A stretch of DNA of 64,000 nt from Sycon ciliatum (lineage: Eukaryota > Porifera > Calcarea > Leucosolenida > Sycettidae): the NCBI RefSeq assembly GCF_964019385.1, contig NC_088643.1:81982881-82046880 (forward strand), in the 5' to 3' direction. A program made the position numbers and the translations under genes. Each line of letters starts with the position of its first letter. Within the stretch, counting starts at the first letter, position 1. The notes beneath the pieces are model-generated. The model was given only the letters and a program-made list of their open reading frames with translations, did not search any database and was not told the DNA's origin. Positions 27,416 through 39,111 of the stretch are shown one piece after another.

Positions 27416-30400
27416 GCAAAGTCCAACAAGTGCTCAGCTTTCTTGCTGGCCGGACCACCTTCTACTGTTTGTTGCGGGTGGATCTGTCCCTGAGGAGGGC
27501 ATTTCTCTGTCTTTAGTCTGCGGGAGCACGTCACACCATGTTGGCACGCTGTCTGCAGATAACTTAGTTCTCCACTCAAGCTGTGGACCATCGCCTGATG
27601 ATGTCACTGATTTGCGGCTGACAGCATCTGTTGTTTCACCTGATGGTGTGTGTGCTACTGGCGCTGACGGTTATGATTTGCATAGCGCTACGGGGAACGT
27701 TGACAATAGGAACAGCCCCTCTTCCCCCTGCACTGTATCCCATAGTGCTGCGGCGGACCTGAATCACCTGTTTGTACCCCGCAAAGATGCCAACAGCGCT
27801 AGTGTTGCCAGTAGTGGTTCCGCTTCTCCATCTACTGCTGCCTTGAGTAGTCGCCATGCATCGCCTGCTGCCTCACCACAACGTCAGGCTTTGGATAGTT
27901 TGAGGTGCAGTGCTGAAACGTCACCAAGTGCTGCCATTGTAAGAAGGGCGAGTGGAAGCAGTGACACTCCTTCCAACTGCAGCCCAGCCAGGCCTAGTGA
28001 TGGTGAGGGATCGAACCATCATGCTTCAGAGCTACCCGGTCAGGATAAGAGCTCTCTGTCACCTAGCAACCATAGCGACAAGAGTGCCGATGGTGACAAG
28101 AGTGCCGATGGTGACAAGAGTGCCGATGGTGACAAGAGTGGCGATGGTGACAAGAGTAGGGACTGTGTTGCTACTTCTACTTCCAATTCACCTAGGATAT
28201 CAGCATGCGACGATGCACAGAGTGCAAGTCCGCTCGGCACATTACAGCCGAGTAATGATGGCACGGGTGCTTGCACTGCAAGTCCCCTCGGTGCATTACA
28301 GCAGAGTACTGATGACACAGGCACTGGCATTGCGGATACTTGCATGGCTGACATGGCGTCCCGATCCACGGGAAGTCAAGATGCTGGCTACGGCACTGAG
28401 CGCTCACCATCTATAGTGCTGACGCCGTCCGTCCGTGCTATGCCACCTTCCCCACCTGTGTCTAGCACGCTTAGTGCACAGATAGCATTGCCTGCACCTG
28501 CAGTGGAAACACCTGGCTCATCCATTCTGCCACCTGTGTTCGATGACTACGACAGTGATGATAGCGAGTTGCCCTGGCCGAAATCCAGTCCTCTCGACCT
28601 GGAATCACTGACTGGTGAAGCAGCTGCAACTGCGCTACCCAGTTGCACTGATAGTAATGATCTCTTGCCGCCTGGACCGAGTGCTGCTGCTGTTGAGGAG
28701 GCTAGCTCTGCCCCTGTGAGCAAGAATGGTTCACCTGACACCTCTGCCAGCGTGTGCACGCTTCTACAGCCCCTCTCTAGCACAGACAAGCTTGATGCAA
28801 CTCCCGTCAGGCGAACCAGCCTAACAGTAGAGTCAGCATTCAACGGGGCCGATGAACCAGCGCCTATAACACCTGTCGAGAAAAGTGCACATGTAGATGA
28901 GAATGGTGATCAGACGCAGTCCACTAGCAGCAAAACGAACAGCTTACTAACGACCCCGATCCCGGACGATTGGACTGAGAGTGCAAGTACAACGCCTGTC
29001 ACGGCAACTTCTAGTGGACGTGGGCGAAAGCGTAGCAAAGGTGCCCGACGCTCGAATGCCAAGCGACCAAGAAAGCTTGGCAATGATTTGTCGCCAAGTA
29101 GAGCTGAGTCTGACAAGCCGACAGGTAGGAGTTCTTCCCATTTCCTACTGCCTGTACGTTCTAAATTCTAACCCTCTATTTGAGAAACGTCTAAACTCTC
29201 GAGATGGAGCTTTTGTACAGTATTGTGACCCTGGCAATTCAAGCGAATATTCCTGATGTTTGGATTGAAATGTTTACATGTTATGTTTCTGGGAATGGGT
29301 ATTTCGTTATGTTTCTGATCGCATGTAGTGGTCATAATCAAATTGTGTCTTTCTTGTTGTTCATGTTTCCGCCTAGTCATGACGGGCCGCTGGGGTCATG
29401 CCGCGTGTCTACTTGACGACAGCAGTGTGTTGGTGCTGGGTGGAGAGGGCACGTACAAGCGTATGGCCAAGGACTCATTACTGCGCGTTACAGTAGGGGA
29501 AAGCAGTAAGTTGGCTATAGCATACTCGACAGTCTGAAGTCATATCAGTTGTAAAACATCTTCAGGGCAATCTATTAAAGATGAATATTTGATGGTGTGT
29601 GTATCATGTTTGTGTGTACTCTATGCTAGTTTTCTGGTTGGGAAATTGATTGTTTGGTCCCCTGACCTGCTTCATGCTTTGAAACTCCATGTGTCCGCCA
29701 GGCAATGCCAGCTACTCAGAGGTGGTCTGCGAAGACACATCATGTCCGGAACGGCGCACGGGTCACTCGGCTGTACTGGATCCAGACAACAAAATGCTCT
29801 ACATGTACGGTGGCTCCAAGGGCAAGAAGTGGTTCAGTGATGTGCAGGCATTGGACCTGACTACTTGGCAATGGCAGAAGTTAGAGGTCAGTTCCTTGGC
29901 AGGTGCTGTCTACCAGTATTGCATGCTTTTTTTCTTACTCGGCACGCTTTCTTCTTACCCAGCGCGTTTTATTCTCACTGCAGTACTTCTTACTGCAGTG
30001 CTCGGCACGGTTTCTTTTTCACACTTTCTTTCCGCACGGACCTGAAATTGCAGCGCGGTTACCTCTGATTAAAGGAATCTGTGTTTAATACTGGGTTTGT
30101 GCAAAGTACCCGTGGCTGGTGAATCGCACGGCATGGGGTTGGGGAATCGAGAATTAGGCAATGTGCGGCTTACATTCAATACTAGTAGTGTCTGCGTGCA
30201 TTCCCACTTCCTCTTCGTTTCGCGTATGTTTACATGTAACGGTTACCTTGTGCCTCTGGGTGTTGGATTCTGTTCTGGCTCATCTTGGTAAATATGGGTG
30301 GTTTGCTGCTCTCTTTCTGCTAACAGATGAAGGGCGTCGCGCCGCAGCGTGCGTACCACACATGCTCGTTCTTTCGGCAGGAGGGCCTCGTTTTTGGTGG

Positions 30401-33400
30401 CATTTTCCCGGAACCTGATCCCGAACCAGATGGCAGCTCCAACGACTTGTTCATTTTCAGCCTGAGTGAGTGTTGTACTACTGTGCAGTGTTATGTACTT
30501 GCTTTGGCCAGCAGCTGTATCTGCATCACGTTGTGGTGCTGTACTCTCATGTCGTGGTGCTTGCTTAGCTCACTGTCAAGTTCACATGGAGCGACACAGT
30601 GTATGCCTGGTCATGGGTGTTGTGTACCCGGTCCTTGGGGAACTGGAGCCCCCGCTCAACACGTTGATTCAGGCTTCGACTCCATGCGTGCAATAGTAAT
30701 ACTTCCCTTCAGCCTGTTGTGGCTGGTCCGCTATGCTGGGATGTAATTTCCAACATCATGCACTCTTCGTAACAAAAGCACGGCTGAGTCCCTTTTAGAA
30801 ACAATTCATTTGTGAAAACATGAGTACGGGCAGGTGGCTTGGCTACTACATTCCAGCATGCTTTTTCTTGTTATTGTTGGTGGTGGTGGTGGTGGTGGTG
30901 GTGGTGTCGTGTTCCTTGTACAGGTGAGCAGAACTGGTACAAGCCTGTGGTGACTGGTGATTTACCTTGCCCTCGTTCCGGGTATGTTTTAAGTTAAATT
31001 CTCGCCATGAAGTTTAGGACCGTGGTTGGTCAGCAATTATCTTTGTATTGCCCTCATGTCACCAAGCTGCACTTCCCTGTGAAACCCTCCCAACCACTTG
31101 CTCTGTGGGTTTGAGGAGGTTGGGGGTGGGGGTGCAAAGCTTCTGGTATGGGGAAAAATAACATGATGATTGTGCAATGACCAGTGGTCTGTGATCAGTG
31201 GAAACTGTTTTGGCCCAACTTTTGGGTGAAACAGTTACTTGAGACTTCAGGCAAACAGTACAAGGTAATATCATGCTGCTTTCTTGCTAAAGCACCTGAA
31301 CTGTGAGGACAAGACATGTTGAAACTTCCATGCATGGTGCATTGTGTTGATATTTCCATGCATGGTGCATATGTGTGTGTGTGCGTGCGCATGTGCACGT
31401 GTGTTTCTTCTGTACATAGGCACTCTGCAGCTCGCCTTGGTCATCATCTGTATATCCTGGGAGGCTGGGACTATCCGAGTTTCTTTGATGACTTATTCGT
31501 TCTTGACCTCGGTAAGCGTGTATGCCACAACAGAATAACAGGTTTTTATCAGAGAGGTTAAGCTGCACGTTATTTCTGACGTGACGCGCAATTTCACGTC
31601 AAGTTTGGCGTACAACTCCACATTTCTGCAGGTCACTTGCGTTGTTTTCCAACGCGCGAGCCAAATAACGCGAGCTGAACTTTCGCGTCACGTCAAAAAT
31701 AACGTGCATGTTAACCTCTCTAATGTCAGAAGAGATCAGATCTCTATTTTGCAGACGAATAGTTTGGCGTACAACTCCACATTTCTGCAGGTCACTTGCG
31801 TTGTTTTCCAACGCGCGAGCCAAATAACGCGAGCTGAACATTCGCGTCACGTCAAAAATAACGTGCATGTTAACCTCTCTAATGTCAGAAGAGATCAGAT
31901 CTCTATTTTGCAGACGAATGGTTTTCACTGATTTTCCAACCTCGAACTTCGCTCTCAGATATACTAAGTCTTGTACAGTAAAACCTGGTTTAAGCGACCA
32001 CCCCACCTTGCAAGCAAAAGCGGTCGTTAAAGCCAGGTGGTCTTTAGAACCAGGCCCCACACATCCGTGGTATATCGGATTATGCATACATGTGCATGAT
32101 TGCACTTCCATGTACTCATATTGACAGGTGTGGAGCGTAGAATACTCTCGTGCAGGCAAAGCACACCTCACTGGAGTGCATGCAGCGCATTCTGCACTGT
32201 CACTTGTCACTTCAGTTGACTGCATCCACTTGCTTCAGAGCACACTTCAACCCTGTTGCAGTCAACTCTGCGAGCCAAGATGGCACTTTTGGTTAGTTTT
32301 GGTCGCTGTGTGCAGGTCCAATATGGCACTTGGTACACAAAAAGTCGGCCACTGGTCGCGCAAGGCAGGTGGTCACTGTATCCGGTGCAGTTTCTGTATA
32401 GAACTGTCCGTTCATGGAAAACCGGTCGTACAGAGCAGGTGGTCGCTAAAGACAGAGGTGGCTTACACCAGGTTTTACTGTACTCTCAAGAGTAACAAGG
32501 ATTGTATGTGATGGTGTAGCAAGGACCTTTGTATGATTATTTTGACACACGAAAATCCGGTGGAACAAAAAGGTGATTTAAAAATGTCTCTACTCACGAG
32601 TTTCATGCTGAAAAGCAATCATCAGGAGACTGGGGCTATAGTCGGGGTCTTATTCACTATAGGTGTATATATGATTATTTTGAAGTTGTCATGTCGTACC
32701 AGCACGTTTTGCATGGACTTGTCAGCTTCGTCTGGTTGCTTTCTGGGGCAGTTTAGCGATGTCAGGATAAAACGCTTGTTTGGTGCTGTACCCAAAGAAA
32801 AGGTTTGTGTGCTCCATGCTTACTCATATCCAGAGAATGTTTCCAGCATTGGAAGGACATTGGAAATCATTATGCCAAGCGCTCCTTTCCCAAATTATCT
32901 TTGGGGATCAGGGCCATAACTGTCGCTTGGCAGTTGGACACTGCCTGCCACATCTTTTTCCCAGATCAAGCTGGAACCAGATTCCCTAGTGTTACGACCT
33001 ATAGAGGCGTACATGTGCAGGTGGTCATGGTTGGCTAACACCCACTCTCTTCACATTGGCACAGTGTTCCCACTGCGCTTAGAGATGTTGTCATAAATTA
33101 AATAAATAAATCATGCTAATTTTCTCGTTCTTTCTGCCTGTGCTACTGGTGTGCAGAACTGATGGATTTCAAGACGGCATCACCAGCTGGGTTAGGTCCT
33201 TGTGCACGCACATGGCATACAACGGTGGTGTTGCCTGACCATCGCCTTCTGGTCTACGGCGGTTACAGTGGCGACATAGCGCTGAGCGATGCGTTCATTC
33301 TCGACACAGGTGAGTGACACGGACATGCTGCTTGCTGTGTGCAAGTGCAATCAGTCGTGCTGGCTCTGGTCTCCCACCTTGTTGGCTCCCCTATTGTGTT

Positions 33401-34511
33401 CAGTTGATGTGACTAGAATTTTAGGGGGGGGGGGGGGGCACAAACATGCCGACAAATGCTTACAATGGTCTTAAGTTAACTCTTAACTCTGCGAACCATT
33501 TCTTTCTCTTTTTCAAGGGTTGTCTATCCCAGTAGAGTGGCAAACGACAAAGACTTCGTCATGGGTCTGATTTGATTTTGCTTATGTAGCTTTTTTCACA
33601 ATCGATACCATGAAATGAGATCATTGTCAGGGTATGCGTACTCCACTACACCCAAATCCTTCATAATGTTTGGAATTCAATTTCAATGGATTGATAGTGC
33701 TTCACGTAGCTGTTACCGTATTTTCCGGGGTATAAGCCGCACTTTTTTTCGCTAAAAATCGGACCAAAATCGCCCCTGCGGCTTATACACCGAATATGCT
33801 TGCGCGAATGAATACTAGCATACATCAGTATGCATGCTGACGTCATGTGACATGTCATTCGACTCAGCTTCGCGCCTGTGTTGCTATCCCGGCACTTTTA
33901 CTGCATCAGTGGCATCCAGACTGAAGATAGTGCAGATGACATGGAGTGATCTGTAGTCAACACAGCAATACACCAACACCTCTGCAGTAACCTGTGGTGC
34001 ACTAACACTTCATAATCATTATTTCTGATCTAACATGGTATTTAGCTCCATAACCATAATAAATTTGTAGAAAGGCCATTTGTCAATGAGTGTGAAATAT
34101 TTTGGTTTGTGGGTGCGGCTTATACTCCGAATACCAACTTTTAGTCAATATTTTGCTTCAAAAAGGGGGGGTGCGGCTTATACCCCGGTGCGGCTTATAC
34201 CCCGGAAAATACGGTACTTCACATAACCAATCATCAACTTTGCAGTGTTGCACCTGTCTTTTACTAGTATCTTAGTGATGTGTTCATCTCCTTGCCTTGA
34301 TTTTGTTCCTGCAAATATCACAGCAAGCATGCAGTGGAGTGCAGTAAAGTCTGAATCGCCCCTTCTCGCACTGCCAGCGAGGGTTGGTCACACAATGACG
34401 TCGACACCGGAGGCAGAAGACGGAACATCCAAGCTCCTGGTGTGTGGAGGAGGTGACAACGATGGGAAGTTCTTCTCAGATTTGGTTGTGCTGCGGAGCG
34501 ACGGCATATAG
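27416..34511 (+). CDS. Kelch-repeat protein with long Ser/Thr-rich N-terminal region, eight exons, 5' incomplete
   Basis: Exons: 27416-29124, 29377-29505, 29702-29886, 30327-30465, 30924-30981, 31420-31511, 33157-33309, 34324-34511. All junctions are GT-AG in matching phase; the stop is TAG at 34509-34511. About 880 residues are visible. The big first visible exon gives some 560 residues rich in Ser, Thr, Pro and Ala, with a DKSADG repeat (four near-identical units around 28078-28155) and a basic cluster RGRKRSKGARRSNAKRPRK that may be a nuclear signal. The other seven exons encode six kelch blades: RWGHAACLLDDSSVLVLGGE, RTGHSAVL...MYGGS, RAYHTCSF...VFGGI, RSGHSAARLGHHLYILGGWD, RTWHTTVVL...LVYGGY and RVGHTM...LVCGGG. 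Such beta-propellers are protein-interaction platforms. No BTB, BACK or F-box domain is seen, so it is not a standard KLHL adaptor, and the family is not identified. Confidence 0.82.
31602..31919. repeat. 159-bp tandem duplication with inverted symmetry, kelch intron
   Basis: Two copies starting AGTTTGGCGTACAACTCC at 31602 and 31761 are nearly identical over 159 bp. A stretch just upstream (31554-31600, AGAGGTTAAGCTGCACGTTA) is the reverse complement of the end of each unit. This suggests a foldback element whose half was later duplicated. Confidence 0.85.
31976..32480. mobile_element. TA-flanked 505-bp MITE (CAGTAAAACCTGG ends) in kelch intron
   Basis: CAGTAAAACCTGGTTTAAGC pairs with GGCTTACACCAGGTTTTACTG, and TA lies directly outside both ends. 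The motif GTGGTC is repeated inside. CAGT ends plus TA duplications fit non-autonomous Tc1/mariner-pogo (Tigger-like) elements. No transposase is present. Confidence 0.75.
33716..34214. mobile_element. TA-flanked 499-bp MITE (CCGTATTTTCCGGGGTATAA ends) in kelch intron
   Basis: CCGTATTTTCCGGGGTATAA at the left pairs with TTATACCCCGGAAAATACGG at the right, and TA flanks both. Subterminal GCCGCAC/GTGCGGC repeats occur at 34112-34120 and again near 34170. Most of the right half is repeated in reverse at 54394-54652. Confidence 0.85.
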
Positions 34512-35822
34512 CAGCCTCTGCACTAGCAAACAGTCAGGTATTTATAACTGTCTTTTTTAGCCTTGCTTGGCATTGTGCACAGATCTAGGGCAGCGCCAGC
34601 CTTGTTCTTCTGGTTTGATTTTGCTTGAAAAGAAGAAAATTGCCCAGTTACTAGCCAGTCCGCTGTGTACTACCATAGTTTTTACTGAATTTAGTGAGTT
34701 GTGTTTTATTGAGCTGGGGTCTTTTCTACTCCTACTACTGCCACTACTACTCCACTCCTTCACTCTCTTTTTTAACGAATCAACGCCTGCCATCATGTAC
34801 AGTGACCACTTTGATGTCAACCTTTTGAAAAATAGTGCACTCTGTGTCAAGTTTATCAAATGCTTAGTGATGTCTATCTTTTCACTTCAGCAACATTATC
34901 TCAGCGCTTGTACCACGCCGTCAAGAGTTTGTAACCAAGAGTATGCGACTGTGATTATGGGCCAATGCGTGGTGCGCTGCCTTTACTACATAACTTGTCT
35001 ACATCACACCCTGTACCCGTGCACTCAGACCCACAGTCTCTCGTTCCATTCAACCGTTTTTGCTTGATTCCTTGAAGTACCAAAGTGATCTCTGAACGTT
35101 GGGTCCGTGAACTTCAGTAAGGTTTACTTCAAACCACAGGGAAAGTGTGATATGTGACTTTTCCACAGTTCACGAAATTTAATGTAGCTGCATGGTGCAA
35201 TGAAGGCAGCAAGTCGCCCATGTGGCCCAAAGAAAAGAGATCACAGTTGCCTACTCTTACTGGCCTGTCCCCACGGGATAACCCAATTCTGCAGACGCAC
35301 AATTTTCCGCGTAACTAGCTTTCATCCGCATTTTTGAGAAAGTTTGCATAAAACCCGCGTTATCCATGGGAATGTGCAAGAAAATAGTACACGATGGTGA
35401 AAATGTGCTACGAAGTCGTGCGCACTCATGAGTGTGTACAACAAACTGGTATACTGTAAGGCAAGAAATATTCGGCGCGTATTTATTTTCGGCCTGGTCA
35501 TGTTTGGCCGAAAATTTGTTGCGCCCGAATTTTTGTTTTGCAAGGTTCAGTGTGACAGTGTATACAGACGGCAGCAGTACAGGTGAGCATTTGATGTGGT
35601 CGAAATGGGTTTTAGCCCTGGGAGGCCGAAATTTGAATGGGCCGAAAAATTGTACTTGAGAAATGTGCTTGGATCCCTACAAAAACTGGAGCCATGTGGA
35701 TCCAGTTTTTGAATTTTTGAAATTGTTGCTATGCTGTGACGTAGCACTTTCAAGCCCTATTCAATACTTCTTTATTTTTTTATTGGAGTGCAGTACACTC
35801 AGCAAGGTGATATAGCCCAGAC
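34512..35822. other. 3' flank of kelch gene; degenerate repeats
   Basis: The 3' UTR should begin here. Around 35263-35375 (GGGATAAC and GTTATCC pieces) and 35455-35660 (GGCCGAAA pieces on both strands) there are weak inverted motifs that look like old MITE remains. No gene is seen. Confidence 0.4.
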
Positions 35823-36360
35823 TAGCCCTTGACGGATTATGCTGGCATAATTTCTGGCATAATCTTAGGATTTTGTCTAAAAATTATGCCCTAGCATAAA
35901 AGGACTTTTGAGACCAGACGGTCGGCATAACCTTACGATGCTGGCTGAAGATTTTAATTCTCCAGGCATATTTGGGTATGTTACAGGAAATAGCCTAGTG
36001 AATGTTACCCCTTATAAGCCGTGCAGTGAAGGTGCCAGAGTCGTTGTAACGTTGCAAAGTGCGACAAGAGTGCAATGTACAGTATAGCACCATCATTGGC
36101 ATAATTCCAGCGTGATGTAGCATAATCACTGGCATAATGGAAAGCATAATTCAGCAATTTACCGAGCATAATCCGCCAAGGGCTGTTTGTACTGAGTTCC
36201 CCATACCATGTACCATTAGATTGGACTGCAACCGTATAGCACCCGATCATTGGCATAATTCCAGCATAAAGTAGCATACTGGTAATCACTGGCATAATTT
36301 GAGCATAATGGAAAGCATAATTCAGCAATTTACCGAGCATAATCCGCCATGGGCTAGCCC
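35823..36360. mobile_element. GCATAAT-rich foldback with internal duplication
   Basis: TAGCCCTTGACGGATTATGC at the left pairs imperfectly with GCATAATCCGCCATGGGCTA at the right. A block from about 36098 to 36185 (GGCATAATTCCAGC through ACCGAGCATAATCCGCCA) is repeated at about 36252-36350. GGCATAAT recurs at least ten times. Confidence 0.7.
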
Positions 36361-36571
36361 AGACAATCTATTCGGGATTGGTCAGTATTGCAGGCATGGA
36401 CCATGGTCGTGTGGGGTGTCGAACAGTGCATCCCTGATCCCATGGCCCAGCATACTCACATGCATTACCTTCCATATTTGGCAATGCGCAATGGGCTTAT
36501 TATAAGTGGCTTTGTACATACACACATACAATCCTGTGTAATTTACCGGTGTACCAGCCTCATCATGCCTA

Positions 36572-36797
36572 CAGTCTACTTTGCGTATAACGACACTCGG
36601 CGGGGCATCAGAAAAGTGTCCATAATAAGCTATTCGCGAAGTGTCCTTGTCCTTATACCCGAAGTCTCATTGTATGGACAGTATTACAGTTAAATGGGAC
36701 TTTGCTCTGGGCATGGACATTCTGTCGTTATTCGCGAAGTGTCGTTATATCCGCAGTCGTTATATCCGCAGTCGTTATCAGCGAAGTAAGTTGACTG
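36572..36797. mobile_element. TA-flanked 226-bp MITE (CAGTCTACTTTGCG ends)
   Basis: CAGTCTACTTTGCGTATAAC pairs imperfectly with the right end TCAGCGAAGTAAGTTGACTG, and TA is directly outside both. GTTATATCCGCAGTC is repeated near the right end. The end type fits pogo/Tigger-like non-autonomous elements. Confidence 0.65.
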
Positions 36798-36802
36798 TAT
36801 AG

Positions 36803-36912
36803 GTTAGTGCATGGCAGGGAGGGCCTTATGGAGACTTGTTAGCGCCCGACAGGTTAGCCTGAGGGTGAGAGGGCCATAGCAAGCCATAAGGCCCTCCCTG
36901 CCATGCACTAAC
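36803..36912. repeat. 110-bp hairpin with perfect 29-bp arms
   Basis: GTTAGTGCATGGCAGGGAGG and the next nine bases (GCCTTATGG) are exactly complementary to CCATAAGGC followed by CCTCCCTGCCATGCACTAAC. The loop is about 50 bp. It starts six bases after the preceding MITE. Confidence 0.85.
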
Positions 36913-38175
36913 TATTTTGGAACGAGGTTACATGTATCATCTCACTTGGATTATGCTTCTGTACCCTTATATTGGGTAGTTCTGTGGTTTGTGTGTGTAG
37001 AGAGAATTGGTGTGGTATGATCACGAGAATTTTCAAAGTTTTCTGGTAACTCAGCACCACTGAGGACTACTAAAAGGAGACATGATAGAACTTGCAAATT
37101 GCAAAATGCTGGGCTCTTATTGCGAGCTTCATTCTTAATCCTAGCTTGGAGCTACATCAGTACAGTACTGTACATGTATTAGTGCTTCGAGAGCACCTTT
37201 TCGATACCTATTGAATTTGATCTTCCTGTTTTTATAGGGTTCCGCCAGCTGTTGACAAAGGAAACTCGTACAGATAAAAGCGTGTAGGAGGAAACACCGT
37301 ACACACTTCTGAAAGGCGTATATTTTAGTAGTACACCGTATACGTTATGCAGAGTTCAGATCATTATCTGCACCGTACTACACCGTACTATAATGCGTGC
37401 CGGAAGTTGTGCGCACCACATTCAGCGGGCTGAGTAGTAAAATTACGATTGAGCGGGCTTTAACTCTGATACGGCCCTTGGCGGAAACGTCACTGATTGG
37501 TCGTCTCCTGGACAACGATACAGACCTCGTTCTAAAACTAACTTATTACCGGTATTAATAATTACATGTGTATAGTCATGCGTAGAAGAGGTTTTTAGTC
37601 ATGCATAACTAAAAAAAATACATCAAGGGTGGACCTTGCATGCATGCACCATCCTCCTGGTTTTTGAAGGACTTGAGATGGTATGGTATGGTATGGTATG
37701 GTATTGTATGGTATGGTATTGATTTATTTGAATTCGGTATCTCAACAGTACATTGTACAACTTGGGAAGATCCGATAGATACATAAACATAAAAGTGGAG
37801 TAGGTGCTACAGCTGATCATTTTATCGCAGGTTGTGGGACTAAACTAATACCAGTATGCAAGTACACAAGAAATAAAAGCTGAATAAATACGACTGCATG
37901 ACATTGGAGAAAAGCACCAATTAGAGCAAAACAAAGCGACACATCACTCATTGAAAACATTTTCAAAAAGGAGCTGTTTTAACCGGGTACATTTATAGAT
38001 GCTCTTGCGAGTACATAATAATAATACACTGTAATAATAATAATAGCGTTGGGATGTAGGAGCCAATGCTTTTAAAAAAATTGTTTGCTTCATCATTCTA
38101 ATCAATGCTGGTTTGAAAAAAAGATGTTTGTCAGGCTTGTGCCTGCATGCTCCAAACGAACATGAAAAAAGAATT
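36913..38175. other. No gene; GGTAT microsatellite
   Basis: A GGTAT/GGTATT tandem tract runs at 37679-37720. The AT-rich stretch after it could be a LINE or SINE tail, but no defining end is visible. No exon is supported. Confidence 0.4.
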
Positions 38176-38246
38176 GCACCACCCGGGAGTCGAACCCGGC
38201 TCTCTAGATTGGGAATCTGGAATGCTAACCGCTACACCAGTGGTGC
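38176..38246 (-). tRNA. tRNA-Gly (anticodon CCC)
   Basis: The minus strand folds as a tRNA. Acceptor arms GCACCAC and GTGGTGC pair fully. The D-arm region is TGGTGTAGCGGTTAGCA. The anticodon arm is CCAGA-TTCCCAA-TCTAG with anticodon CCC (one C-A mismatch in the stem). The T-arm is CCGGG-TTCGACT-CCCGG. The A box (TGGTGTAGCGG) and B box (GGTTCGACTCC) are good matches. No intron is seen. The overall sequence resembles animal tRNA-Gly(CCC). An oddity is the mismatched anticodon stem. Confidence 0.92.
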
Positions 38247-39111
38247 TCACATTAGCAGCTAGCGAACTGGTCAGCTAGGAGCTGCACTAGCCGGATAGCC
38301 ACTGCCTCTAGCACACTGCAAATTGTGCACAGTCAGTCATATTCAAACATCTCTGCCGGTGCTTTTACTTGAATCGCTCCATGTACCAATGTACATGTAT
38401 CCTGAAATTACACGCTCGCACTACGCCGTGAAGTCACATCAACCTAGGATGTGCGATGCAAGTATACAGAGTCACAATGCTCTTGTGCAGCAGCCTGATA
38501 AGTACATGCACATTTTGTATCCAGGCGTCAGCAACCAACGCCAATGCCCTGGAGAGCATGCGACCCTGCATCATTGCACACTTTCCTGCTATACAATCAT
38601 CTTTCCAAAAAATATATGAAAAACATACAGTAGTAAAGTAATGATGAGATGATGGGTATGCCATGGATCGCAATTTCAATTAGAATAGCGGAATGATACC
38701 ATGATACCAAGCTTTCAGAATTAAAACGGTTAGGAGGAACGTTGGACATGACCAATAATAATACATACCGGAACAGTCTTGCAGACTGCAATGCAGATTC
38801 TCAAGCGAAAAAAAAGAGAAAAAGAAGAAGAAGCGCATGGCCATTGGTGACCTAAAACAGCAAGTACACCCTACCCTATGAAGCTCTGGAGGAGGGCGGT
38901 GATCATGGTGATAGCACGATGCAGAAAAGAGGAGTGCATATAAAGTACTACCAAACATAAACTCACCAAAGAATGGCGAACGCCATATAAAGTACAATCG
39001 AATCGATGATACGAAAATGCGAATTCTAAAACAAGACAGCACCGGCGGAAGCATATCGTACCAGCCAAAAAAATACTGAAAGCCAGCAGCCAGAGTGATT
39101 TCGAGCACTTA
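38247..39111. other. No gene seen
   Basis: A minus-strand frame at 38680-39108 has poor, biased composition and overlaps the 3' flank of the PH-domain gene. It is not taken as coding. Confidence 0.4.

Noticed and set aside
38680..39108. Extra exon after the PH-domain gene stop, spliced by a 37-bp intron
   Set aside because: A GTAAGT overlaps the stop and an AG follows, but the resulting peptide is Phe/Arg-rich and disordered, and the intron would be unusually short.
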